The notes under the pieces are model-generated. The model saw only the letters and a program-made list of their open reading frames with translations, was not told the DNA's origin and did no database searches. Of a stretch of DNA of 64,000 nt, positions 44,739 through 54,300 are shown piece after piece; the first letter of the stretch is position 1; each line of letters starts with the position of its first letter. This stretch comes from Lachnospiraceae bacterium MC2017 (lineage in GTDB: Bacteria > Bacillota > Clostridia > Lachnospirales > Lachnospiraceae), in NCBI GenBank assembly GCA_000701625.1, contig JNJK01000014.1:38816-102815 (forward strand). The letters are read 5' to 3'. Both the position numbers and the translations under genes were made by a program.

Positions 44739-45363
44739 TATCAAATTCTCAAATAATACGGTTGAATCACTTGAAAGTCTTGAAAACAGGGTGGAGCAAG
44801 AAATAGAAAACAGGGCTTCTTTGAGTCATGGACAGGCTATTTATATGATATATGAGGTTATTTGCCGGTTTATTATCTCAATTTCCCTCGCAATGACATC
44901 CCGATCCTTTTTGGAACTGGTTTCATTAAAAAGATGGATTAATGTGTCACCGACAGTATATTTCATTATCCCAATTGTTGTTGCCATCATATGCATGATC
45001 GCAGGACTTTTAGTAGTACCGTTTTTTACATCTAATCTGCCAATCGTGAAACAAAGATCGCTCTATGCTATATCAAAGAAACTTGTTTACATGATTGATT
45101 CTCTTGAAAAACTGAAAAAATATACAGAACAGGGATTAGACGATATTTCCGCTGAAAACCATCCGCACCATATGGTTTCTCTTAAAAAAAAAGACGGAAA
45201 TGTATGTAATGTCTATAATCCCTATGCCGTAAATATGCTCCGTGAAGAAAACGGGGAATATGTGTTGGATCTGTCATTTTATGATGATTACGCAGAGCGC
45301 GTAAGAAAAGCATTAATCTCTGAAGAAGCTCTTGAAGATCCTTCATGGTTCAATACACTCTGA
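44731..45363 (+). CDS. Membrane protein with candidate ATT start
   Basis: About 210 residues if started at ATT 44731, which lies nine bases after a perfect GGGGAGG and overlaps the preceding stop by eight bases. The alternative GTG 44791 has no ribosome site. Two membrane helices (about 45-65 and 70-95 of the long form) and a soluble C-terminal region with a helical SLEKLKKYTEQ stretch. Position suggests a component of the transfer apparatus; family not recognised. Confidence 0.55.
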   Translation: MFNIKFSNNTVESLESLENRVEQEIENRASLSHGQAIYMIYEVICRFIISISLAMTSRSFLELVSLKRWINVSPTVYFIIPIVVAIICMIAGLLVVPFFTSNLPIVKQRSLYAISKKLVYMIDSLEKLKKYTEQGLDDISAENHPHHMVSLKKKDGNVCNVYNPYAVNMLREENGEYVLDLSFYDDYAERVRKALISEEALEDPSWFNTL

Positions 45364-45380
45364 AGAAAAAACAGTCATTG

Positions 45381-45443
45381 AAACTCGCATGTACCTCAGT
45401 ATATCCTGTCTGAAGAAAGAAGAGGTTGAAAACATGCGAGTTT
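45381..45443 (+). promoter_or_regulatory. Inverted repeat that covers the start codon of the lipoprotein gene
   Basis: AAACTCGCATGT (45381-45392) is perfectly complementary to ACATGCGAGTTT (45432-45443). The second arm contains ATG 45434, so the folded mRNA would hide the start codon. The T-rich end (GTTTTTAAATT) also makes it a possible terminator. Confidence 0.6.
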
Positions 45444-45760
45444 TTAAATTTTATAAATGTCTTAAATACTGTATATTCGGTGGGCTTATCTGTATATCAC
45501 TCACAGGATGTAATAAGGAATTACCCCAAAAAGAAGCAGCAATTCCTGACATCGTAGAAAGCGTGTCAAATAACACCCCCGAAAAAAGAACTGAAAATAA
45601 TTCTAAAGGTAATGGTGTCATCTTAACTAAAAGAAGGATACCATCCGAAAAAAGAATTAAAGATCAGACCAATAACAATGTCTTAAGCGCAGCCGATCAG
45701 GATAATTTTGAAAAAATAATAGATAATCTGATTGCAGAAACATGCGAGACCAATAGCTAA
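45434..45760 (+). CDS. Small lipoprotein
   Basis: 108 residues. N-terminal basic region, hydrophobic core and a lipobox LTGC (CIFGGLICISLTGC), so it should be lipid-anchored outside the membrane. The rest is polar and low complexity. Small lipoproteins in conjugation loci can act in surface exclusion or as apparatus parts; here this is only suggested by position. Overlaps the beginning of the frame of the next gene but not its chosen start. Confidence 0.65.
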   Translation: MRVFKFYKCLKYCIFGGLICISLTGCNKELPQKEAAIPDIVESVSNNTPEKRTENNSKGNGVILTKRRIPSEKRIKDQTNNNVLSAADQDNFEKIIDNLIAETCETNS

Positions 45761-45791
45761 AGAAGAACAGAGAATATACGAAAGGAATTTT

Positions 45792-46571
45792 ATGAGAAAA
45801 CTAAGTCGTCTTGAAAAAAAGAGAATTGCTATTGGCGGTGGACTGATCACAGCAGTAGTTTTATTCGGACTGGGAATTGCGATTATTCCACCGAAAGTAA
45901 AGGATTATCTTTCTGTGCCTGAGACTGTATCTACAAACAGTGTTTCTTCAAAAATAACAGAAGATTATAGTAACCGGCGCTATATAGGCGATGTAACATA
46001 TACCGGTCCAATAAAGTATCCCGAGTTATATGATTATCCGTTTAAGCGTTCCGAATCCTATAAAAGAAACAAAGATCTTCAAAGAGTTGATAAAGAAAAG
46101 GCTGTAAGCATTGTTAAGGGCTTTTTTAATGACCTCTATAATACTGGATACCGTGAGATTGCAAGTGATGCAGAAGGATATAAAGATAAACTTCTGAAGT
46201 ATTTTGACATTCAGGATATGCTGTTTATTAATACCAATCAGAGTGAATATTTCTGTGATTTTACATTTCCGCAGGATTACATAGAACAGGTTTCAGATCA
46301 TATTGTTGGTAATGAAATAAATGCCCATGCGGAATTTATAACAAATGAATCACTCGTTTACTCTGATGGATTCTACTACATCCGTGGAATGCTTGAATAC
46401 ACACCGTATAACTCTGATGACTCTTTGGCTGCTTCTGGAGAGACACAGACGTATATGCTGGATGTTGAATTTAAGAATTCGGTTGATGATCTCGGATCAT
46501 ACCAGATTACCGGTATTGAACCTGTAAAAGGGTATATGGAAAGCGTATCTGAAAACGAAGCGAAAGAATAA
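45792..46571 (+). CDS. Single-span membrane protein, possibly VirB8/TcpC-like
   Basis: 259 residues from ATG 45792 (GAAAGGA upstream). Short basic cytosolic end, a membrane helix (about 14-34), a linker, then a ~180-residue extracytoplasmic domain starting with a helix (KEKAVSIVKGFFNDLYNTGY) and followed by strands. This is the general plan of VirB8/TcpC (NTF2-like) subunits of Gram-positive type IV systems, but no firm motif supports it. Confidence 0.45.
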   Translation: MRKLSRLEKKRIAIGGGLITAVVLFGLGIAIIPPKVKDYLSVPETVSTNSVSSKITEDYSNRRYIGDVTYTGPIKYPELYDYPFKRSESYKRNKDLQRVDKEKAVSIVKGFFNDLYNTGYREIASDAEGYKDKLLKYFDIQDMLFINTNQSEYFCDFTFPQDYIEQVSDHIVGNEINAHAEFITNESLVYSDGFYYIRGMLEYTPYNSDDSLAASGETQTYMLDVEFKNSVDDLGSYQITGIEPVKGYMESVSENEAKE

Positions 46572-46601
46572 TCCACGTGCTGTGGAGAAAGCGAGGTTTC
46601 T

Positions 46602-47078
46602 ATGGAGAAAGGTAATGATTCAGAAAAAAATGCTCTTATTGGCGCGATTATAAATCTTACCATTGAAACCACCAAAGGACATGTTGACTGGATGCCTGAC
46701 TGGAAGCTCAAGCTAAATTCAATGAATCCAGACAGGATAACACATCCACTGTTTCAAAAAGTTCTTACAGAAGATTATGGCGATATTCTATTCTTTGTTT
46801 CAGCAGTATTTGGATCCCGGACAACAATATTTGATACATGCTTCCATGTAAAATTAGATGATGAAAATACGATTTATCTGATGTACGTAGCTGATTCAAA
46901 AGGATTATGCGGCGAGGCACTGGAACTATGGATGTTTGATAAAACATTGGATCAGGCTATTCATATATGCAACAGCAGAGAAAATTCCGGTAGATATGAA
47001 GAGCCACTTTTTGCTCTATATAAAGAGACCACAGCCCATGTGGGAAAACCGGAGCTGAAGCTCCCAAAAGAAAGTTAA
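46602..47078 (+). CDS. Hypothetical cytosolic protein, 158 residues
   Basis: Mixed alpha/beta, no signal or membrane segment. GAGAAAGCGAGG lies upstream of ATG 46602. No family recognised. Last gene before a 260-base spacer inside the block. Confidence 0.5.
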   Translation: MEKGNDSEKNALIGAIINLTIETTKGHVDWMPDWKLKLNSMNPDRITHPLFQKVLTEDYGDILFFVSAVFGSRTTIFDTCFHVKLDDENTIYLMYVADSKGLCGEALELWMFDKTLDQAIHICNSRENSGRYEEPLFALYKETTAHVGKPELKLPKES

Positions 47079-47339
47079 GTGGACTGTTCAAGAAAACATG
47101 CAAAATTTGTTATTGAAATCAGCTATTACTACGTGTTACTGTACCATTGTTCTTGTATACAGGAAGTGTAAAAAATTCAATCTCCCGAATTTCTCTCCTA
47201 AACATAGCTTCTACTGTATACAAATAGCTTAGCGCAAAGCTTTCACTTACCGTTGTCACCAATGTGTTCATCGTGAACACCATTTGATGACAGCGGTATT
47301 TTCATTTTGCTGATTAAAAACATACGATAGGATAAACAG
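47079..47339 (+). promoter_or_regulatory. Spacer with a large stem-loop
   Basis: 260 bases. CCGTTGTCA...TGACAGCGG (about 47251-47297) encloses TGTTCA/TGAACA; TATTTTCATTTT follows. This is a plausible terminator or attenuator dividing the block before the J-domain gene. TGTATAC occurs twice (near 47152 and 47215). No convincing gene. Confidence 0.4.
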
Positions 47340-48026
47340 ATGACAGACAGATTATTAGATTGGTTTATAAAAAGTAACAGCCCGATAGCAAGTATTATTA
47401 AGAGTATTTTAGCAGGACTATTGTTGGTCATTTTAGAAATTATCCTATTAAATAACAAAAATCCGCTAATTCTTGCGACAGCATTTCTTTTTGGAATGGC
47501 ATTCTCGATCCTTATCCAACTAAAGATATCACGTATAAAAAAGGATAAACAAAATGAATTTGAACAAAAGTTATTTGCAGAGGTTCAGAGGATCGAAGAT
47601 ACATTCACCATGTTAGAAAATGGAGAAGAATTGTCATCTTTGGAACTAAACCGTGTTCAGCCACTTATATCCCAATATCATCAGCTCAGAGAGTGCATAA
47701 ACAGAGGAAGTGTCCCTAAGAATATTGTTGAAATGCTTTCTTCAATTGCAGAAGGACTTGAGAATATCGAATTCCGCAGAAACCTTCGTGCTCAAAACGC
47801 TCGTAAAGAAAAACAGTTAGAAAAACAGAAAAAGGCCAAACATACAGAGAACGAATACATTACCTACTTTTTTAAGGGCTGTCACTCCATTCAGGAAATC
47901 AAGATACGCTACAGAAATCTGTGTAAAGCATATCACCCGGACAATGGAGCAGGAGATAACGATACCTTTGAAGAAATTCAAAAGCAGTATGCTGCTGCGC
48001 TAAGTATTGCGGGAGGATCCGTTTGA
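47340..48026 (+). CDS. Membrane-anchored J-domain protein
   Basis: 228 residues. Two adjacent hydrophobic stretches (about 18-40 and 43-60), a basic coiled-coil middle, and a C-terminal J-domain with the essential His-Pro-Asp at about 199-201 (LCKAYHPDNGAGDNDTFEEI). J-domains recruit and stimulate Hsp70 (DnaK). Fixing one to the membrane within a transfer/secretion block suggests local remodelling of substrates or the coupling protein. The stop overlaps the next start by four bases. Confidence 0.8.
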   Translation: MTDRLLDWFIKSNSPIASIIKSILAGLLLVILEIILLNNKNPLILATAFLFGMAFSILIQLKISRIKKDKQNEFEQKLFAEVQRIEDTFTMLENGEELSSLELNRVQPLISQYHQLRECINRGSVPKNIVEMLSSIAEGLENIEFRRNLRAQNARKEKQLEKQKKAKHTENEYITYFFKGCHSIQEIKIRYRNLCKAYHPDNGAGDNDTFEEIQKQYAAALSIAGGSV

Positions 48027-48466
48027 ACACAATAAGGCTTTATAAAAAATCAAAAGACTTTGCAAAAGTAATATGCATGAAACAAATGCTTGAAAAAAAT
48101 CAGAACGATCTAGGAGCAAATATCATTGCTAACCTGAACTTCACGCTAGAACTTCTAACCGGCACTACGTTAGTTTCAGTAGATGAACACGACAATGCGA
48201 TTGGCTTTTGCCATTTTCATAAAGATACCAAGAACGGTGAAACAGTACTCCATATAAAACAGCTCTTCGTTGCCGAAAAATTCCGTAACGAAGGTAATGG
48301 AACGTTTTTGCTTGACCAGGCATACGAATATGCCTCAAATCGTGGTATAAACGACTTTCTTATGGATGTTTCAGTTTATGGAACTTATCCCAGAAAGCTG
48401 CTGCAAAAGATTCTTAACAAGAAAAACCTGATTAAACCCGAAAGGCGGTCAATATGGCAGAACTGA
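48023..48466 (+). CDS. GNAT-family acetyltransferase
   Basis: 147 residues from TTG 48023, overlapping the J-domain stop (TTGA). GNAT features: a central beta strand with VSVDEHDNAIGFCHFH, then LHIKQLFVAEKFRNEGNGTF (acetyl-CoA loop of R/Q-x-x-G-x-G/A type) and a helix with LLDQAYEYA. Substrate unknown; protein or small-molecule acetylation within the block. Confidence 0.75.
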   Translation: MNTIRLYKKSKDFAKVICMKQMLEKNQNDLGANIIANLNFTLELLTGTTLVSVDEHDNAIGFCHFHKDTKNGETVLHIKQLFVAEKFRNEGNGTFLLDQAYEYASNRGINDFLMDVSVYGTYPRKLLQKILNKKNLIKPERRSIWQN

Positions 48467-48576
48467 TTCTTAATGCATTTACAATCCTGATCATCGGAAG
48501 TACGGTTTTGGGTATCGTCAGAGGCATCATACGAGCCAAAGACACTATTGTGAGCGCACGACGTCCTAAAAAGTAA
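48454..48576 (+). CDS. 40-residue membrane peptide
   Basis: MAELILNAFTILIIGSTVLG then a basic tail (IRAKDTIVSARRPKK). Starts inside the 3' end of the GNAT gene behind AAAGGCGG, ends 13 bases before the coupling protein gene. Unlike the type I toxin peptides it has no terminator or antisense promoter and is tightly packed in the operon, so it is more likely a small apparatus subunit. Confidence 0.6.
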   Translation: MAELILNAFTILIIGSTVLGIVRGIIRAKDTIVSARRPKK

Positions 48577-48589
48577 AGGAACATCTTAC

Positions 48590-51076
48590 ATGAGCAAGAC
48601 TATTCTAAGACAAAAAGAAAAAACTCTTTTTCCTGAAGAATCGGATATAAAGAAAATACGGGTAGACCCAAAAAAGAGCCGTATAAACAACCATCAGGAA
48701 ATTAATAAAAACGAAGTAGAAGAAGGTCTTGAACGACTAAAGAATGATATTCTCGAAAACAAAGCCTTTTACAAAAAACTCGGCATAATCAGCTTTATCT
48801 CTTCAGTCATCTTCTCAGGAACACTTATCCAATCCCTCCGATATTCCATTGGTGCTCAAAAGGCTATCTATATATCACACATCCCTAAATGGGCTTTTTC
48901 TCCTATCGGGATTCTTCTGATCATCATATTGATGACGATAGCTTTCGGCTTCCAGTTTCGCTTTTTCAGAGCGATAGAAGTCGATTATGTAACAGATACA
49001 AAAAGAGGCATTGATATTTCTAAAAAAGGAACCTACGGCGTTGCAAACTGGCAGACAGAAGACGAAAGAAAAGAGTGCTTCTATCGTTCGCGGACTATTG
49101 ATAAACTGACACACAATCAGGATATCCTCGGATACGATGATAATGGCTTTTTATATGCATTGCGTGACGATCTTTTTGCAATGAACAAAAATGTAGCAAT
49201 TCTAGGTGCTCCCGGCGCAGGTAAATCTGCAGCTTTGGTAATCAATGATATTTACCAGAACATTTTGCGTGGTGAATCCATCATCGTAACCGACTCAAAG
49301 GGCGATCTTTACAGAGATACTGCTTATGTCGCCAAAAAGCACAACTATAAAGTAAAAGTCTTAAACCTCAAAGCCGGAGAACTAAAAAATTCTGATGGAT
49401 GTGACTTTCTAAAAATGACACGAGGTGATGACGCAGACGCAAAAGCCCTGACCATCGCAAATACGATCATTTCTAATACCGAAGGCGATAAGAGACTGGA
49501 TTACTGGGCCAAGAATGAGCTTAACTATCTAAAAGCTCTTATTCTGTATGTTGTTACAAGTCCAAGATTCAAGGCAGATAATTCCGATAATCTTGCCGGA
49601 CTCTACAATTACTGTACAACACACAGCCTTGACGATATCACGGTAGACTTTATGAAATTAAAGCCTCATGATCCGGCTAGAATGGCTTTTAACATCTTTT
49701 CCGATTGTAAAACGGAAATACAGGGTCAGATTTCCAACGGACTTAAAATACGGTTACAGACACTTGGTAACCGGTATATGCAAAAGATCGTGGCTTCAGA
49801 TGAGATCGATCTTCTTGCTCCAATGAAGGAGAGATGCATCTACTATGTAATTATTTCAGATACAGATTCGACCTATAAATTTATAGCAACACTTTTCTTT
49901 GCCGAACTTTTCATGGGAATGTGCGACTATTCCGACAGCCTTACAAAGGCAGAGAAAAAGAAACAGTTAGCCGTAAATTTCCTGCTTGATGAGTTTGCAA
50001 ATACAGGAGCAATTCCGGACTTTGTAAACAAGGTTACTACCGTAAGATCCCGAAAAATCGGGATAAAGATCATTTTGCAGGATATTGGTCAGCTTGAATC
50101 GATGTATCCTTCAGAATGGCGTAGTATTCTCAACGGTATGGCTACTAAAATTTACCTGTCTTCTAACGATGAAAATACCGCTAAATACTTCTCAAACCTT
50201 CTTGGAACAATGACCGTCAGAATGGAGAACAAAAGGTATGCGGAATCAGCCGATGCGCTTTTTCATACCCATGAAGAAGCAATGATTTCTGAGGGACTTG
50301 GAAAACGTGCTCTTATGACACCTGATGAATTGATTAACGATCTGTCAAGTGACGATCTTGTAGTTCTGATCTCCAAGCGTCATCCTGTGATGCTCCACAA
50401 ATATATATCTGAAAATCATCCAATGGATGCAGAACGTTTTGTTACAAAAAAAATACGTCAGGTTAATAAAAAAACCGGAGAAATCCGTGAAAGAAACGCT
50501 ATAGTCGAGCAAGAGCTTCCTCCATCAAAACATATTCCTGAATGGCGTAGGGAAATGGAACAGTATGACGAAGAACGTCGTAAAAAAGAAGCTCAGACAC
50601 AGGAATTCCTCGAAAAAGAGCGTGAAAAGAGACAGAACGAGCATGACTCTGAAGTTAAGAAGCAACGGGACACCTACAAGGAATATGAAGTAAAGAGAAA
50701 ACAAAAAGAAGCAGAAGCTCTTTCCAAAAAGAAATCTGAACTTGAAAATATAATCCGTCAGGAAGCAGCAACTGAAGCTCGTAAAGTCGTAGAAGAGCAG
50801 AAACAAAGTGAAGAAGCACAGGAAAAAGCCAAAACAACACGTACAGGCAATGCACTTGATGCAAAGCAGACTCCTAAGCGAAGAAAAAAGGAAGTACCCG
50901 TCAATAAACCTAAAAATGGAACAGAAATTATTAAAAAGGAAAAAATGCCTGTTCCTCCGGCACCCGTTCCACAAAATAATTCTCCAGAAAAGCCGGCAGA
51001 TATCAATGCCGCTTATGAAACAGATGAATTTGATGATCTTGCAGGGGATCTCTTTGAAGAATTTGGATCCTTTTAA
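48590..51076 (+). CDS. VirD4/TraG-type coupling protein
   Basis: 828 residues. Two membrane helices (about 65-85 and 102-122), then the ATPase core: Walker A GAPGAGKSA (about 206-214), DSKGDLYRD, Walker B region NFLLDEFANTG, and motif LQDIGQLESMY. The fold matches TraG/VirD4 type IV coupling proteins, which bring DNA-protein substrates to the transfer channel. The last ~190 residues are a Lys/Glu/Gln-rich coiled coil, unusual in length. This is the strongest evidence that the block performs conjugation rather than only pilus assembly. Confidence 0.92.
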   Translation: MSKTILRQKEKTLFPEESDIKKIRVDPKKSRINNHQEINKNEVEEGLERLKNDILENKAFYKKLGIISFISSVIFSGTLIQSLRYSIGAQKAIYISHIPKWAFSPIGILLIIILMTIAFGFQFRFFRAIEVDYVTDTKRGIDISKKGTYGVANWQTEDERKECFYRSRTIDKLTHNQDILGYDDNGFLYALRDDLFAMNKNVAILGAPGAGKSAALVINDIYQNILRGESIIVTDSKGDLYRDTAYVAKKHNYKVKVLNLKAGELKNSDGCDFLKMTRGDDADAKALTIANTIISNTEGDKRLDYWAKNELNYLKALILYVVTSPRFKADNSDNLAGLYNYCTTHSLDDITVDFMKLKPHDPARMAFNIFSDCKTEIQGQISNGLKIRLQTLGNRYMQKIVASDEIDLLAPMKERCIYYVIISDTDSTYKFIATLFFAELFMGMCDYSDSLTKAEKKKQLAVNFLLDEFANTGAIPDFVNKVTTVRSRKIGIKIILQDIGQLESMYPSEWRSILNGMATKIYLSSNDENTAKYFSNLLGTMTVRMENKRYAESADALFHTHEEAMISEGLGKRALMTPDELINDLSSDDLVVLISKRHPVMLHKYISENHPMDAERFVTKKIRQVNKKTGEIRERNAIVEQELPPSKHIPEWRREMEQYDEERRKKEAQTQEFLEKEREKRQNEHDSEVKKQRDTYKEYEVKRKQKEAEALSKKKSELENIIRQEAATEARKVVEEQKQSEEAQEKAKTTRTGNALDAKQTPKRRKKEVPVNKPKNGTEIIKKEKMPVPPAPVPQNNSPEKPADINAAYETDEFDDLAGDLFEEFGSF

Positions 51077-51082
51077 TCTTAG

Positions 51083-51118
51083 CGGAAGGGATATTTTACC
51101 CTTCCGTTTTAATTTTTT
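51083..51118 (+). terminator. Rho-independent terminator after the coupling protein gene
   Basis: CGGAAGGG (51083-51090) pairs with CCCTTCCG (51099-51106), followed by TTTTAATTTTTTT. Closes the transfer block. Confidence 0.85.
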
Positions 51119-51147
51119 TGACAGATATAGTGGAAGAAACTCATACT
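51118..51147 (+). promoter_or_regulatory. Candidate promoter for the dnaE/recD2 group
   Basis: TTGACA (51118-51123) with an 18-base spacer and CATACT (51142-51147). It begins inside the T-run of the terminator. The leader to dnaE (ATG 51305) is about 150 bases. Confidence 0.45.
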
Positions 51148-51183
51148 TTTTCTGAAACTATATTTAGAAAGGGGTTTTTTTGA

Positions 51184-51246
51184 ATCTCACTGTTTATTGG
51201 AGTAAGAATCATATTTGCTGCCGGATTTGCATATTTGGGATTCTAA
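51184..51246 (+). CDS. Possible 20-residue membrane peptide with ATC start
   Basis: AAAGGGG lies nine bases before ATC 51184; the frame then encodes SLLFIGVRIIFAAGFAYLGF and a stop, a single hydrophobic span. A TTG at 51180 in another frame would give an unconvincing 30-residue product. Weak evidence, recorded because it repeats the ATC/ATT start pattern of 31337 and 44731. Confidence 0.25.
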   Translation: MSLFIGVRIIFAAGFAYLGF

Positions 51247-51304
51247 GCAAAAAAATTTGGAAATTAAATTAATGAGACAAAATCGCTAATCAAAAGGTGT
51301 AAAA

Positions 51305-54300
51305 ATGGACGAAAAAAACACTCCATCTTATGTGGATCTGCATCTGCATACCGGTTACAGTCTTCTTGACTCTAATGGAAAGATAAAAGAAATCGTAGCA
51401 AGAGCAAAAGAACTGGGACGAACCGCGTGTGCCATAACAGATCACGGGGTAATGTTTGGCTGCATAGCCTTCTATCATGCCTGTAAGGATGCAGGCATAA
51501 AACCGATCCTCGGCTGTGAAGTCTATGTTGCTCCGAAAACTGTAGAAGACAGAGATAAAAACAACAAATATCATCATCTGGTTCTGCTAGCGGAGACACT
51601 TGAAGGTTTCCACAATCTCCAGAAAATCACGACTATGGGATACACAAAAGGCTTTTATTCAAAACCACGTGTTGATGACCATATCCTCGCAGAACATCAC
51701 AAAGGGATTATTGCGCTTTCAGCGTGCCTTGCAGGAAGGATTCCTCGTCTGATAACAGCCGGAAAATATGATGAAGCAAAGGCTGAGGCTCTTAAATACC
51801 GAGAACTTTTTGGAGAATCTAATTTTTTCCTGGAAATACAGGATCACAATGACAACGATGAAAAACTTGTCGCCCAGCAGCTATATCGCATGAGCAAAGA
51901 AACAGGGATTCCTCTCGTTGCAACAAATGACTGTCATTATGTCAAACCTGAAGATGCCGAGGCACATGAGATACTTTTGTACATGCAGAGAGGGCTGACT
52001 ATAAAAGATGAAAGTCCCGAATATGGTAATGGTCAGCTCTATATTAAATCCGAAGCGGAAATGAGAGCACTGTTCCCCTATGCACCTGAAGCTATTGATA
52101 ACACAGAAAAGATCGCTGCACGGTGCAATGTCGAGATCAAATTTCATGAAACAAAGATGCCAAAAGCTCCTGTTCCCGAAGGAATGACTTCCTGGCAGTA
52201 TATAAATGCACTCTGCGATGAAGGCTTCAAAGAACGGTATCCCGATGATGACGGATCTCAGCGTAAGCAGCTTGATTACGAGCTTGGGGTCATTGAGGAC
52301 ATGGGATATACCGATTATTTCATCATTGTACGAGAATTTTGTCAGTGGGCGAAAGATCACGGGATTGCTCTTGGAAAGGGAAGAGGCTCTGCCGCAGGAT
52401 CTGTTGCAACGTACTGTATGGGTATAACTGATCTCGATCCCTCAAAATACGGTCTTGCCTTTGAGCGATTCCTTGGAAAGCACCGTTTATCCATGCCTGA
52501 TATAGATCAGGATATTGATAACGTTGGACGTCCTGCTGTTATAGAACACGTCCGGGAGCTGTACGGCCGTGATAACGTGTGCCAGATAATAACGTTCGGT
52601 ACACTTGCAGCCAAACAGTCAGTAAAGGATGTCGGAAAGGTACTTGGGTATGAAGTTGCGTTCTACAACAAACTAGCCTCATATATCCCCAGTACTCTCG
52701 GAATAACCTTAAAAAAAGCCCTTGAAGAATCCGTTGAGTTCAAAATAGCTTACAACTCGGACAATGACGCAAAAAAGATCATTGAAACCGCAATGAAACT
52801 TGAAGGACTTCCTAGAAATACCAGCACCCATGCTGCCGGTGTAATAATCTCCCGTCTGCCTGTACAGGAATATATTCCACTTGCACTTACAAAAGATGGA
52901 GAATTATGTTCCCAATACAATATGATCGAAATCGAGGAACTTGGACTTCTAAAAATGGATTTCCTTGGACTTCGAACACTGACTGTTGAAACAGAATCCT
53001 TTAAAAATATTCAGCTAACTACAGGAAAGATAATCGACAGTGACAGCATTCCACTTGATGACACCGAAGTATATGAGTTTATCGGAACAGGAAAGACTTC
53101 CGGCATTTTTCAGCTAGAATCAGCAGGAATGCAGAACTTCATGCGTCAGCTAAAACCGAAATGCATCGAAGACGTGATTGCCGGTATCGCGCTATACCGT
53201 CCGGGACCAATGGACTTTATCCCGAAGTATATCTCTGGAAAAAACGATCCCGATACTGTTACCTACGCATGTGATGATCTGCGACCCATTCTTGAAAACA
53301 CCTATGGATGCATCGTATATCAGGAACAGGTTATGCAGATATTTCAGCATCTGGCCGGATACAGTCTTGGTGGTGCTGATAATATCCGACGCGCCATGAG
53401 TAAGAAAAAACAGTATGTTATCGACGAAAACAGGGAAATATTTATTCATGGTGGCGATCTTAAAGTTGGCGAAGAAATGCAGCATATCCCCGGATGCCTT
53501 GCAAATGGAATATCCGAAGATGCTGCAAATGAGATATATGACAGCATGACGGATTTCGCCAAATATGCCTTCAATAAATCTCATGCTGCCTGTTATGCTC
53601 TCATAACTGTTCAGACAGCCTGGCTAAAAAAATATTATCCGGCAGAATTTCTTGCCGCTAACGCAACCGTATTTACCGGTGACGCAGAAAAACTTCCTGT
53701 GTATATGAATGCCGCCAAAGACTGTGGTATTAACATATTAAACCCCGACGTAAATATCAGTACCGATAAATTCATCCCAGAAAAAGAGGGAATAAGGGTA
53801 TCTCTTTCAGCGATAAAAGGGGTCGGAGCTTCTGCCGTTGATGGAATTATAAGATACAGAGAAGAACACGGCGTATTCGCTAACTTCATAGATTTCATGG
53901 ATCATGCAAGAGAAATGGATGTAGATAAAAAAGCTATTGAAGGGCTGATCAAATCCGGTGCACTGGATAGTCTCGGGCAAACACGGAATACATATCTATG
54001 CAATTACGAATTCTTGCTCTCAAGTATCGCCAAAGCAAATAAGGATGTTATTGCCGGTCAAATGTCGTTATTTGACTATTTGCCCATTCCTACAACGGAA
54101 AAATACAGCCTTGTGAAGCTGACGGAACTAGAAGATAAAAAGAAACTCACCTTTGAAAAAGAAGTTACAGGATTTTATATATCCGGTCATCCTCTGGATA
54201 CGTATAAACCGATGTGTGACCGCATATCATCTTGCCGGTCATCCGATTTCGTCCCTGCTGATAACGAGTCACTTACGCTTAGGGAAAAGCAGGAAGTGAT

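Noticed and set aside
47098..47232. 44-codon frame beginning MQNLLLKSAITT
   Set aside because: No ribosome site, Cys-rich composition unlike the neighbours, and it lies in a spacer with its own hairpin.
31337..51076. Relaxase or VirB4 gene
   Set aside because: Every large protein in this block was considered; none shows the HUH histidine triad or VirB4-type motifs.
51180..51272. 30-residue product from TTG 51180
   Set aside because: Spacing to the AAAGGGG site is only five bases and the sequence (several Cys, Trp, Lys) does not look like a natural small protein.
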